From: JALORV01 sp963703945
Lineage (GTDB): Bacteria > Pseudomonadota > Gammaproteobacteria > Burkholderiales > Burkholderiaceae_F
NCBI GenBank assembly: GCA_963703945.1
Contig: CAVPGM010000019.1
Coordinates: 238,692-302,691, forward strand
Reading direction: 5' to 3'
DNA: 64,000 bases
In this document: positions 7,470 to 15,249 of the stretch, piece by piece
How positions within the stretch are numbered: position 1 is the first letter of the stretch
Layout: each line of letters opens with the position of its first letter
Notes under the pieces: model-generated
The model's database searches: none
What the model was told of the DNA's origin: nothing
What the model saw: the letters and a program-made list of their open reading frames with translations, nothing else
Program-made: the position numbers and the translations under genes

Positions 7470-8852
7470 ATGATCAGGCGCGTCATCGAGCGAGTCTCGA
7501 CGCTGTTCTCGCGCAAGGCGCGCAAGCCGCGCGGACCGCGGCGGGTCGCGGCCGCCGAACACGGCATCGACCAGGGACTGGTTGCAAGGAACGCGTTGCG
7601 AGTGTGCGAGACGCTGCAGAAGGCGGGCCATCGCGCGTACCTGGTGGGCGGAGCGGTGCGCGATCTGTTGCTCGGTGTGGCACCCAAGGATTTCGACGTC
7701 GCCACCGATGCCACGCCGGAACAGGTGAAGTCGCATTTCCGGCGCGCCATCATCATCGGTCGGCGCTTCCGGCTGGTGCACGTGATGTTCGGCCAGGAGA
7801 CGATCGAGGTCTCCACCTTCCGTGCTCTCGACAACCCCGACCGTCAGACCGATGAGCACGGCCGCGTGCTCGCCGACAACCTGTTCGGCGAGCAGCACGA
7901 GGACGCGGCGCGGCGAGATTTCACCGTCAATGCGCTGTACTACGACCCGACGACGCGCGAAGTCATCGACTACCACGATGGCGTGAAGGACGTCCGCCGC
8001 AAGCGGCTGCGGATGATCGGCGACCCCGAGACACGCTACCGCGAGGACCCGGTGCGGATGCTGCGCGCGGTCCGGTTCGCTGCCAAGCTCGGCTTCGAGA
8101 TCGACGAAGCGACGCGCGAGCCGATACCGCGCCTGGCGAAACTGGTCGAAAACGTGCCGGCCGCGCGCCTGTTCGACGAGATGCTCAAGCTGCTGACAAG
8201 CGGCCATTCGGTCGCCTGCATCACGCGCCTGCGCATGGAAGGCCTGCATCACGGGCTGCTGCCGCTGCTCGATGTGATCCTCGAGCAGCCCGCCGGCGAG
8301 CGCTTCGTCCTGCAGGCGCTGGCACGCACCGACGAGCGGGTGCGCAGCGGAAAATCGGTTTCGCCGGGCTTCCTGTTCGCGACGCTGCTGTGGCACGACG
8401 TGCTGGTCCGCTGGAACGCGCGCACGGCGCGCGGCGAGCACCGCATCCCGGCGCTCAACCTGGCGATCGACGAGGCGCTCGATGCGCAGACCGAGAAGCT
8501 CGCGATCCAGCGCCGCTTCGTGTCGGACATGCGCGAGATCTGGGGACTGCAGCCGCGCTTCGAGCGCCGCAGCGGACAGTCGGCATTCCGGCTGCTCGAG
8601 CACCTGCGTTTTCGTGCCGGTTATGATTTCTTGTTGTTGCGCGCGGCGGCTGACGAGATCCCGGCGGAGCTGGCCGATTGGTGGACCCGCTTTGCCCACG
8701 CGAACGACGTCGAGCGCACACGATTGATGGAGGAGGCGGCACGCATCTCGGTGCCGGAGACAGCGGGACGTAAGCGGCGACGCCGCTCGCGCGGAAAGGG
8801 CAGCACCGACCGGCCGACCCCGGCCGCGGACAGAGAAACCGGCATGGCTTGA
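7470..8852 (+). CDS. pcnB: Poly(A) polymerase I
   Basis: A 460-residue class II nucleotidyltransferase that adds 3' poly(A) tails to RNA and so marks it for decay. The nucleotidyltransferase core shows YLVGGAVRDLLLG, then APKDFDVATDATPEQV with the two catalytic Asp residues, followed by the RRDFTVNALYYDP motif and the RNA-binding segment RYREDPVRMLRAVRFA. A basic C-terminal tail (GRKRRRRSRGKG) fits bacterial PcnB rather than CCA-adding enzymes; both tRNAs in this window encode their CCA. It follows the HAD gene by 18 bases and precedes folK by 9. Confidence 0.93.
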   Translation: MIRRVIERVSTLFSRKARKPRGPRRVAAAEHGIDQGLVARNALRVCETLQKAGHRAYLVGGAVRDLLLGVAPKDFDVATDATPEQVKSHFRRAIIIGRRFRLVHVMFGQETIEVSTFRALDNPDRQTDEHGRVLADNLFGEQHEDAARRDFTVNALYYDPTTREVIDYHDGVKDVRRKRLRMIGDPETRYREDPVRMLRAVRFAAKLGFEIDEATREPIPRLAKLVENVPAARLFDEMLKLLTSGHSVACITRLRMEGLHHGLLPLLDVILEQPAGERFVLQALARTDERVRSGKSVSPGFLFATLLWHDVLVRWNARTARGEHRIPALNLAIDEALDAQTEKLAIQRRFVSDMREIWGLQPRFERRSGQSAFRLLEHLRFRAGYDFLLLRAAADEIPAELADWWTRFAHANDVERTRLMEEAARISVPETAGRKRRRRSRGKGSTDRPTPAADRETGMA

Positions 8853-8861
8853 GCAGGGCCT

Positions 8862-9374
8862 GTGGACGCTCCAGTGAAACGCACTGCATACATCGGGCTG
8901 GGATCCAACCAGGGCGACGTCGCCGATGCATTGAATTCGGCGCTCGAGTCGCTGCGCTCGATCGAGCGCACCGAGCTCATCGCCGTTTCGCCGTTTTATC
9001 GTTCGGCGCCGATCGACGCGCCGGGGCCGGACTACCTGAACGCCGTCGCGAAGGCCGAAACCACGCTCGAGCCCTACGCGCTGCTGCTGCACCTGCTCGA
9101 CATCGAGCTGATGCTCGGTCGCAAGCGGCGGGGACTGAAGAAGAACTCGCCGCGCAATGTCGACCTTGATCTGCTGCTGGTCGGCGACATCATCATCCAG
9201 AGCACACCGCTGACGCTGCCGCATCCGCGCCTGCACCTGCGGGCTTTCGTGCTCCGGCCGCTGCTCGACCTCGCGCCGACGATCCGCATCCCCGGCCAGG
9301 GCCCCGCCAGTGCTTTCCTCGATTCGGTCGACGATCAGAAGATCGAGCCGGTCGAGGCGCGGGCCACCGAATAG
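8862..9374 (+). CDS. folK: HPPK, 6-hydroxymethyl-7,8-dihydropterin pyrophosphokinase
   Basis: A 170-residue folate-pathway enzyme that transfers pyrophosphate from ATP to hydroxymethyl-dihydropterin. Motifs visible are YIGLGSNQGD, FYRSAPIDAPG with YLNAVAKAET, LGRKRRGLKKNSPRNVDLDLLL and LPHPRLHLRAFVLRPLLDLAP. The start is GTG at 8862, nine bases after pcnB; the protein then begins VDAPVKRTAYIGLG. The order pcnB-folK-deoxynucleoside kinase-panB is usual in Burkholderiales. Confidence 0.93.
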   Translation: MDAPVKRTAYIGLGSNQGDVADALNSALESLRSIERTELIAVSPFYRSAPIDAPGPDYLNAVAKAETTLEPYALLLHLLDIELMLGRKRRGLKKNSPRNVDLDLLLVGDIIIQSTPLTLPHPRLHLRAFVLRPLLDLAPTIRIPGQGPASAFLDSVDDQKIEPVEARATE

Positions 9375-9428
9375 ACGCGACAACCACCGCGCCGGCCGAC
9401 GGCCGAGCGCTCCACTCTGCGCAATGAG

Positions 9429-10070
9429 ATGATCGCTGGACGCTACCGCTATGTCGCGATCGAGGGGCCGATCGGCGCCGGCAAGACTTCGCTCGCGCGC
9501 AAACTGGCCGAGCACTACCAGGCCCACACGCTGCTCGAGAAGCCGGAGGCGAATCCCTTCCTCGAGCGGTTCTACGGCGACCGCAAGCGGTACGCGCTGC
9601 CGACGCAGCTCTATTTCCTGTTCCAGCGGGTGCAACAGCTGTCCGAAATGCGACAGCTCGATCTGTTCCGGTTGACCTTGTTCGCCGACTTCCTGCTCGA
9701 CAAAGACCCACTGTTCGCGCGTATGACCCTGGCCGACGACGAGTTGCGGCTGTACGAGCAGATCCTGGCGCAGCTTCGGCCGCAGACGCCAGCGCCCGAT
9801 CTGGTGATATACCTGCAGGCCAGCCCAGCTGTCCTGGCGGAGCGGGTAGCCCGGCGCGGCAACCCTATCGAGGCCCGCATCGACGAGGACTATCTGCAAG
9901 CGCTCGCTGCCAGCTACACACGCTTCTTCCACCAGTACGACGAAGCGCCGGTGCTCATCATTAATACGGAACACCTGAACCCGATCGACAGCGACGACGA
10001 CTTCGCGCTCCTGCTCGACCGGATCGGCCGGCTGCGCGGCCGGCGCGAATATTTCAACCTCGCCGCCTGA
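9429..10070 (+). CDS. Deoxynucleoside kinase
   Basis: A 213-residue P-loop kinase (IEGPIGAGKTSLARKLAEH at residues ~10-28) with the ERF (FLERFYGDRKRY) and catalytic-site FRLTLFADFLLDKD region typical of deoxyguanosine/deoxyadenosine kinases. A LID-like AERVARRGNPIE follows. It phosphorylates deoxynucleosides in salvage; which base it prefers cannot be told. It lies between folK and panB, a conserved placement in related genomes. Confidence 0.85.
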   Translation: MIAGRYRYVAIEGPIGAGKTSLARKLAEHYQAHTLLEKPEANPFLERFYGDRKRYALPTQLYFLFQRVQQLSEMRQLDLFRLTLFADFLLDKDPLFARMTLADDELRLYEQILAQLRPQTPAPDLVIYLQASPAVLAERVARRGNPIEARIDEDYLQALAASYTRFFHQYDEAPVLIINTEHLNPIDSDDDFALLLDRIGRLRGRREYFNLAA

Positions 10071-10096
10071 ATGGCAACCCGCGACGGAAATCTTCG

Positions 10097-10927
10097 ATGA
10101 GCACCCATCCACAACCTCCGGCAAGCTCCGCGCGCAAGACGGTCACGCTGCCGCGCCTGCGCGAGATGCGTGCGGCCGGCGAACCGATCGCCATGCTGAC
10201 CTGCTACGACGCCAGCTTTGCGCGGCTGCTGGATGCGCAGGGCGTCGACTGCGTGCTGGTCGGCGATTCGCTCGGCATGGTGGTGCAGGGCCTCGATTCG
10301 ACGCTGCCCGTCACGCTCGCCGAAGTCGCCTACCACACGCGCTGCGTCGCCCGCGGCGTGACCGCGGCGTGGCTGATTGCCGACATGCCGTTTGGCAGTT
10401 ACCAGCGCGGTCCCGAGCAGGCCCTGGCCAGTGCGGTCGAGCTGATGCAGGCCGGCGCCAAGATGGTGAAACTCGAAGGCGGCACGTGGCTGGTGCCAAC
10501 GGTCGAGTTCCTGGTCGAGCGTGGCATTCCGGTCTGTGCGCACCTGGGACTGACGCCCCAGTCGGTGCACGCGCTGGGGGGCTACCGGGTCCAGGGTCGC
10601 GGCGAGACCGAGGCCGAGCAGCTGCTCGCCGACGCCCGCGCGCTCGACAAGGCGGGCGCGGCTCTGCTGGTGCTCGAACTGATACCCGCGGCCCTGGCCA
10701 CGCGCGTCACACAGGCGGTCTCGCTGGCGACGATCGGCATCGGTGCGGGCGGCCAGGTGTCGGGCCAGGTGCTCGTGCTGCACGACATGCTCGACGTGTA
10801 TCCCGGGCGCAAGCCGCGCTTCGTGCGGAATTTCATGCAGGGCCAGCCCGATATTGCGTCGGCTATCGGCGCCTACGTTGCGGCTGTCAAGGACCGGAGT
10901 TTCCCGGCGACGGAACACGGTTACTGA
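10097..10927 (+). CDS. panB: Ketopantoate hydroxymethyltransferase
   Basis: A 276-residue enzyme converting alpha-ketoisovalerate to ketopantoate with methylene-THF, the first step of pantothenate synthesis. Family signatures are MLTCYDASFARLLD, VLVGDSLGMVVQG, LIADMPFGSYQ, GAKMVKLEGG with a metal-ligand Glu, and VCAHLGLTPQSVHALGGY. Length is usual. Upstream ATG context is modest. It is followed by panC after 65 bases, and the pathway neighbours are consistent with one transcript. Confidence 0.95.
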   Translation: MSTHPQPPASSARKTVTLPRLREMRAAGEPIAMLTCYDASFARLLDAQGVDCVLVGDSLGMVVQGLDSTLPVTLAEVAYHTRCVARGVTAAWLIADMPFGSYQRGPEQALASAVELMQAGAKMVKLEGGTWLVPTVEFLVERGIPVCAHLGLTPQSVHALGGYRVQGRGETEAEQLLADARALDKAGAALLVLELIPAALATRVTQAVSLATIGIGAGGQVSGQVLVLHDMLDVYPGRKPRFVRNFMQGQPDIASAIGAYVAAVKDRSFPATEHGY

Positions 10928-10992
10928 GGCAGCGCGCCGGGCTCTACAATCCGCGGCCTTGCCCTGTGCGGCGGCCGCTCGCCCGACTTCCG

Positions 10993-11835
10993 ATGAAAGT
11001 CGTCCATACGATCGAGGATCTCCGCGACCAGCTGCGCGGACAGAACCGCATCGCATTCGTGCCGACGATGGGCAATCTTCACGCCGCCCATCTTTCGCTG
11101 ATGGCGATGGCACATCAGCACGGCGACCCGGTGGTCGCATCGATCTTCGTCAATCGCCTGCAGTTCGGCCCGAACGAGGACTTCGACAAGTACCCGCGCA
11201 CGCTGCAGGAAGACGTCGACAAGCTGCAGAAGCAGAACCGCGTGTACGCGCTGTTTGCGCCAAACGAAAAGGAGATGTATCCCGAGCCGCAGAACTACCG
11301 TGTCAGCCCGCCGCACGAGCTGGGCGACATCCTGGAAGGCGAGTTCCGGCCGGGATTTTTCGTCGGCGTGACGACCGTGGTGCTCAAGCTGTTTTCCTGC
11401 GTGCAGCCGCGCGTGGCGGTATTCGGCAAGAAGGACTATCAGCAACTGATGATCGTGCGCAACATGTGCCGGCAGTTCGCGTTGCCGACCGAGATCGTCC
11501 CGCACGAGACGGTGCGCGATCCCGACGGACTGGCACTGTCGTCGCGTAACCGCTTCTTGACCGAGGCCGAGCGCAAGGAGGCGCCCCGCCTGAACGCGAC
11601 GCTGAACGCAGTGCGCGACAGCGTGCGCGGAGGCGCCACCGACCTTGCCCGCGTCGAGGGCGATGCACAGCGGGCCCTGGCGGCAAACGGCTGGAAGGTC
11701 GACTACGTCTCGGTGCGTCGCCGCCGCGACCTGAAGGCGCCGGATGCCGGCGAAGTCGAGGCGGGTGAAGCGCTGATCGTGCTGGCCGCCGCCAAGCTCG
11801 GTACAACCCGCCTGATCGACAACCTGGAGATCTAA
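10993..11835 (+). CDS. panC: Pantothenate synthetase
   Basis: A 280-residue ligase joining pantoate and beta-alanine with ATP. The HIGH-like motif appears as VPTMGNLHAAHLSL (residues ~23-36), and the pyrophosphate-binding region as VAVFGKKDYQQLM. The KMSKS-like stretch is LALSSRNRFLT. The ATG at 10993 is preceded by a CGACTTCC context without a clear Shine-Dalgarno; the homologous N terminus (MKVVHTIEDLR) decides the start. The stop codon overlaps the next gene's start by one base. Confidence 0.94.
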   Translation: MKVVHTIEDLRDQLRGQNRIAFVPTMGNLHAAHLSLMAMAHQHGDPVVASIFVNRLQFGPNEDFDKYPRTLQEDVDKLQKQNRVYALFAPNEKEMYPEPQNYRVSPPHELGDILEGEFRPGFFVGVTTVVLKLFSCVQPRVAVFGKKDYQQLMIVRNMCRQFALPTEIVPHETVRDPDGLALSSRNRFLTEAERKEAPRLNATLNAVRDSVRGGATDLARVEGDAQRALAANGWKVDYVSVRRRRDLKAPDAGEVEAGEALIVLAAAKLGTTRLIDNLEI

Positions 11836-12302
11836 TGCCTACTGACACCGTTGTTGCCTCGAACTTCGAGTACGTCGGTTTCTGGGCGCGCGTCGGCGCG
11901 GCACTGATCGACACACTGCTGATCCTGGCGATCGTCGGGCCGCTCACTTACTGGATTTTCGGTCCGGGTTACTTCACCGCCGGCGCCACCGGCGTCTTCG
12001 GCCGCCTGGTCGACTTCCTGATCAACGCCGTGCTGCCGGCCGTTGCCGTGGTGGTCTTCTGGATCTACCGGCAGGCCACGCCCGGCAAGATCGCGATCGG
12101 TGCACGCATCGTCGACGAACGCACCGGCGGGCGCCCTTCGACGGGGCAGCTGATCGGGCGCTACTTCGCGTACTACGTCTCGATCATTCCGTTCTGCCTC
12201 GGACTGCTGTGGGTGGCGTTCGATCCCCGCAAGCAGGGTTGGCACGACAAACTGGCGCACACGCTGGTGGTCCGTGATCGCGGCGAGGCGCGCTCCGAAT
12301 GA
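11835..12302 (+). CDS. RDD-family membrane protein
   Basis: A 155-residue protein with three or four hydrophobic segments. The RDD signature is seen as FWARVGAALIDTLLIL (the R and first D), and the conserved PGKIAIGARIVDERTG loop follows the second segment. RDD proteins are inner-membrane proteins of mostly unknown role; some affect ion transport. It starts at an ATG overlapping the panC stop (TAATG), so translation is probably coupled. Placement behind panC has no evident functional meaning. Confidence 0.8.
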   Translation: MPTDTVVASNFEYVGFWARVGAALIDTLLILAIVGPLTYWIFGPGYFTAGATGVFGRLVDFLINAVLPAVAVVVFWIYRQATPGKIAIGARIVDERTGGRPSTGQLIGRYFAYYVSIIPFCLGLLWVAFDPRKQGWHDKLAHTLVVRDRGEARSE

Positions 12303-12311
12303 GACCGCGTT

Positions 12312-12339
12312 TTGAAGCGCTTCCGCTTTCATAGATAAT
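12312..12339 (+). promoter_or_regulatory. Sigma-70 promoter of tRNA-Leu
   Basis: TTGAAG (12312-12317), a 16-base spacer and GATAAT (12334-12339) lie ten bases before the mature 5' end of the tRNA. Both hexamers match the consensus at four or five of six positions. Confidence 0.65.
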
Positions 12340-12349
12340 TCGCCGCCCG

Positions 12350-12436
12350 GCCGGGATGGCGGAACTGGTAGACGCACGGGACTCAAAATCCCGCGGTAGC
12401 AATACCGTAAGGGTTCGATTCCCTTTCCCGGCACCA
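12350..12436 (+). tRNA. tRNA-Leu(CAA)
   Basis: An 87-base cloverleaf with encoded CCA. The acceptor stem GCCGGGA (12350-12356) pairs with TCCCGGC (12426-12432), and the discriminator is A. The anticodon stem CGGGA/TCCCG encloses the loop CTCAAAA, giving anticodon CAA (codon UUG). A long variable arm between CGGTAGC and the GGTTCGATTCC T-arm confirms a class II leucine tRNA. Confidence 0.96.
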
Positions 12437-12487
12437 ACCACGACACACGCATGGCCGGTCAAGCCATCGTCGATCGGGAGCTCACGT

Positions 12488-13512
12488 CTCGACGACTTCG
12501 ATTACGAACTCCCCGCGGAACTTGATCGCGCAGCATCCGCTGCCCGACCGCGACGCAAGCCGCCTGCTGCATGTCACGGCCACGGGCCTCGCGGACCTGC
12601 GCTTCGCCGACATCGAACGTCTGCTCGGACCGCAGGACCTGCTGGTTTTCAACGACACCCGCGTGATCAGGGCCCGACTGCTGGGGCGCAAGCCGAGCGG
12701 CGGCCGCGTCGAGGCGCTGATCGAGCGCGTGGTCGAGCCGACGCTGGCACTCGCGCTGGTGCGCACCAGCCACCGTCCTGCGATCGGCGCCATTTTCGTG
12801 TTCGACGAGTCGCTGCACGCCACCGTCGAGGGACGGCGCGACGACTGCCTGCTGCTGCGCTTCTCCACCGATGTGCTGACGGCCCTCGAGCAGCACGGGC
12901 ATGTGCCTTTGCCACCGTATATCGCGCATGCCGACACGCCCGCCGACGCCGAGCGCTATCAGACGGTCTACGCAGTACGACCGGGCGCCGTGGCCGCCCC
13001 GACCGCCGGGTTGCATTTCACGCTCGAGCTGCTCGACAGACTGCGCGCGAGGGGCGTTGAAACAGCCTGCGTGACTCTGCACGTCGGGGCCGGGACCTTC
13101 CAGCCAGTGCGCAGCGTATGTCTCGCCGATCACAGAATGCACGCCGAGCGCTACGACTTGTCGCAGTCGAGCGGCCGATGCGGTGAATGCCGCGCGGCGT
13201 GCACGCCGGCGCATCGTCGCGGTCGGCACGACCAGCCTGCGCGCGCTCGAATCCGCGGCAGCGCGGGCGGGCGAGAGTGACGAGGTCGCTGCCGGCATGG
13301 GTGAAACGTCGCTCTTCATCACCCCGGGATACCGGTTCCGGGTGGTGGATCGCCTGCTAACTAACTTTCACCTGCCACGCTCGACTCTGCTGATGCTGGT
13401 GTCGGCATTCGCGGGAGTCGGACGCATCCGCGCTGCATACGAACACGCAATCGCCGCGCGCTACCGTTTCTTCAGCTACGGAGACGCGATGCTGCTGGAG
13501 CGTGCAGCGTGA
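12488..13512 (+). pseudogene. queA: queA, S-adenosylmethionine:tRNA ribosyltransferase-isomerase, split by two +1 shifts
   Basis: QueA makes epoxyqueuosine in tRNA. The family N terminus LDDFDYELPAEL is read in one frame (12488-12523). The main body begins IAQHPLPDRDASRLLH, runs through LLVFNDTRVIRARL and TAGLHFTLELLD, and is in a second frame up to about 13170. The C-terminal part (RIVAVGTTSLRALESAA, FITPGYRF, LLTNFHLPRSTLLMLV) is in a third frame to 13512. Removing one T near 12522 and one A near 13170 restores a single family-length protein. No in-frame start codon is visible just before LDDFDY. Either the gene is decaying or two bases were wrongly inserted in the sequence; the downstream tgt is intact and overlaps the stop. 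Confidence 0.85.
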
Positions 13513-14651
13513 CCGTCGCCTTCGAACTGGCTGCGGTCGACGGCGCAGCGCGCCGCGGCCGCCTGACACTGGCGCACGGCTCCGTGGATACGCCGGCCTT
13601 CATGCCGGTCGGAACCTACGGGACGGTCAAGGCGATGGCGCCATGGGAACTCGCCGAAGCCGGCGCTCAGATCGTGCTCGGCAATACTTTTCACCTGTGG
13701 CTGCGGCCAGGCCCAGACGTGATTGAGGCCCATGGCGGACTGCACCGATTCATGGGGTGGAACGGCCCGATCCTGACCGACTCGGGCGGATTCCAGGTCT
13801 TCTCGCTCGGCCCGCTGCGCAAGATCTCGGAGGACGGCGTGCGGTTCGCGTCGCCGGTCAACGGCGACCGGATGCTGCTGACGCCGGAGGAGTCGATGCG
13901 CATCCAGACCGTGCTCGATTCCGACATCGCCATGGTTTTCGACGAATGCACACCCTATGCCATCGACGGCCGCCCGGCGACGCGGGACGAGGCCGCGGAT
14001 TCGATGCGGCTGTCGCTGCGCTGGGCTGAGCGCAGCCGCGGAGAGTTCTACCGGCTGGGCGACGCGCACGGCCAGCGCAACGCGCTGTTCGGGATCGTCC
14101 AGGGCGGCATGCACGAGACCCTGCGCGATGAGTCGCTAGCCGGACTGGTCGACCTCGGATTCGACGGCTATGCGATCGGCGGCCTGTCCGTCGGCGAACC
14201 GAAGGAGGACATGCTGCGGGTACTGCAGCACACGTCGCCCAGGCTGCCGTCGGATCGTCCGCGCTATCTGATGGGCGTCGGCACGCCGGAGGACCTGCTC
14301 GAGGGAATCGCCGCGGGGATCGATCTGTTCGACTGCGTTTTGCCCACGCGCAACGCGCGCAATGGGTGGCTCTTTACCCGGCACGGCGACCTCAAGCTTC
14401 GCAACAGCCGTTATCGGAACGACCTGGCACCGGCGGACGAAACCTGCCGCTGCCCTACCTGCCGGCAGTTCAGCCGCGCGTACCTGCATCACCTGCAGCG
14501 GGTCAATGAGATCCTCGGCGCTCGACTCAATACGGTCCACAACCTGCACTTCTACCTGGGGCTGATGCGCGAGGCGCGCGACGCGATCGCCGCCGGCCGC
14601 TTCGAGACGTTCCGCAGGGGCTTCGCGCGCGACAGGGCGCGCGGGCCGTGA
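13509..14651 (+). CDS. tgt: Queuine tRNA-ribosyltransferase
   Basis: A 380-residue TIM-barrel enzyme exchanging guanine-34 for preQ1 in tRNAs with GUN anticodons. Visible signatures are TPAFMPVGTYGTVKAM, LGNTFHLWLRPG, LTDSGGFQVFSL (with the catalytic Asp), GIVQGGMHETLR, and the zinc site CRCPTC with the later histidine in LHHLQRVNEILG. The start is GTG at 13509, overlapping the queA stop by four bases. The next transcription unit (yajC) follows after 80 bases. Confidence 0.95.
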   Translation: MTVAFELAAVDGAARRGRLTLAHGSVDTPAFMPVGTYGTVKAMAPWELAEAGAQIVLGNTFHLWLRPGPDVIEAHGGLHRFMGWNGPILTDSGGFQVFSLGPLRKISEDGVRFASPVNGDRMLLTPEESMRIQTVLDSDIAMVFDECTPYAIDGRPATRDEAADSMRLSLRWAERSRGEFYRLGDAHGQRNALFGIVQGGMHETLRDESLAGLVDLGFDGYAIGGLSVGEPKEDMLRVLQHTSPRLPSDRPRYLMGVGTPEDLLEGIAAGIDLFDCVLPTRNARNGWLFTRHGDLKLRNSRYRNDLAPADETCRCPTCRQFSRAYLHHLQRVNEILGARLNTVHNLHFYLGLMREARDAIAAGRFETFRRGFARDRARGP

Positions 14652-14663
14652 GGTCGGCGCGCT

Positions 14664-14669
14664 TATAAT
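14664..14669 (+). promoter_or_regulatory. -10-like box before yajC
   Basis: A perfect TATAAT hexamer in CTTATAATCTCGCGG lies about 60 bases before the yajC start, just past the tgt stop. No good -35 hexamer is seen at 16-18 bases upstream, so the element is tentative. Confidence 0.35.
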
Positions 14670-14731
14670 CTCGCGGTTTCGCCGGGCTCACATGGCGCGG
14701 TGGTCTTCAATTCCTCAGTCGGGGTAATGCA

Positions 14732-15079
14732 ATGTTCCTGATTTCCAGTGCCTACGCGCAGTCCGCTCCGGCGGCGCAGCCGGGCGCAGAGTCGTCGATG
14801 ATGTCGATCGGTTTCATGGTGCTCATCTTCATCGTCTTCTACTTCCTGCTGATCCGTCCGCAGGTCAAGCGACAGAAGGAGCACAAGACGATGGTCGAGG
14901 CGCTCAGCAAGGGTGACGAAGTGATCACCGCCGGCGGCATCGTCGGCAAGATCACCGATATCGCCGACCAGTACGTCACGCTGCAGGTGACCACCGTCAA
15001 CGGGCAGCCAGTCCAGCTTTCGATGCAGCGCGCCGCGGTGCAGACCGTGCTGCCCAAAGGTACGGTCAAATCGATCTGA
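14732..15079 (+). CDS. yajC: Preprotein translocase accessory subunit YajC
   Basis: A 115-residue inner-membrane protein associated with SecDF. An N-terminal transmembrane segment (MSIGFMVLIFIVFYFLLI) is followed by the family motif RPQVKRQKEHKTMVEALSKG, then DEVITAGGIVGKI and a small beta-rich cytosolic domain. Order yajC-secD-secF is conserved in most proteobacteria. The ATG is preceded by a weak purine-rich site (TCGGGGTAATGCA). Confidence 0.92.
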   Translation: MFLISSAYAQSAPAAQPGAESSMMSIGFMVLIFIVFYFLLIRPQVKRQKEHKTMVEALSKGDEVITAGGIVGKITDIADQYVTLQVTTVNGQPVQLSMQRAAVQTVLPKGTVKSI

Positions 15080-15212
15080 CGTCGTTCAGCCATTTCGAGC
15101 GCCTGGCCGTGTTGTTTGCTGTCTCACCCCGCCCCGCCCCTGTAGTTGCATTCGGGCCGGGCGCCCGGCCGCCCGAAGCCCGGACCGCTGACTAGGTCGC
15201 GCGAGCGCACGT

Positions 15213-15229
15213 GCGCCGCTCCGCGGCGC
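15213..15229 (+). promoter_or_regulatory. GC-rich hairpin just before secD
   Basis: GCGCCGC (15213-15219) pairs with GCGGCGC (15223-15229) around a three-base loop, ending 20 bases before the secD ATG in the 170-base yajC-secD gap. It could attenuate readthrough from yajC or occlude the secD ribosome site. No further regulatory motif is seen in the gap. Confidence 0.35.
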
Positions 15230-15249
15230 GTACGTGAGCGCGAAAACCG

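Noticed and set aside
7428..10124. Very long minus-strand open frame opposite pcnB, folK and the kinase
   Set aside because: Composition is that of an antisense shadow in GC-rich DNA, with no recognisable domain, and the plus-strand genes are clear family members.
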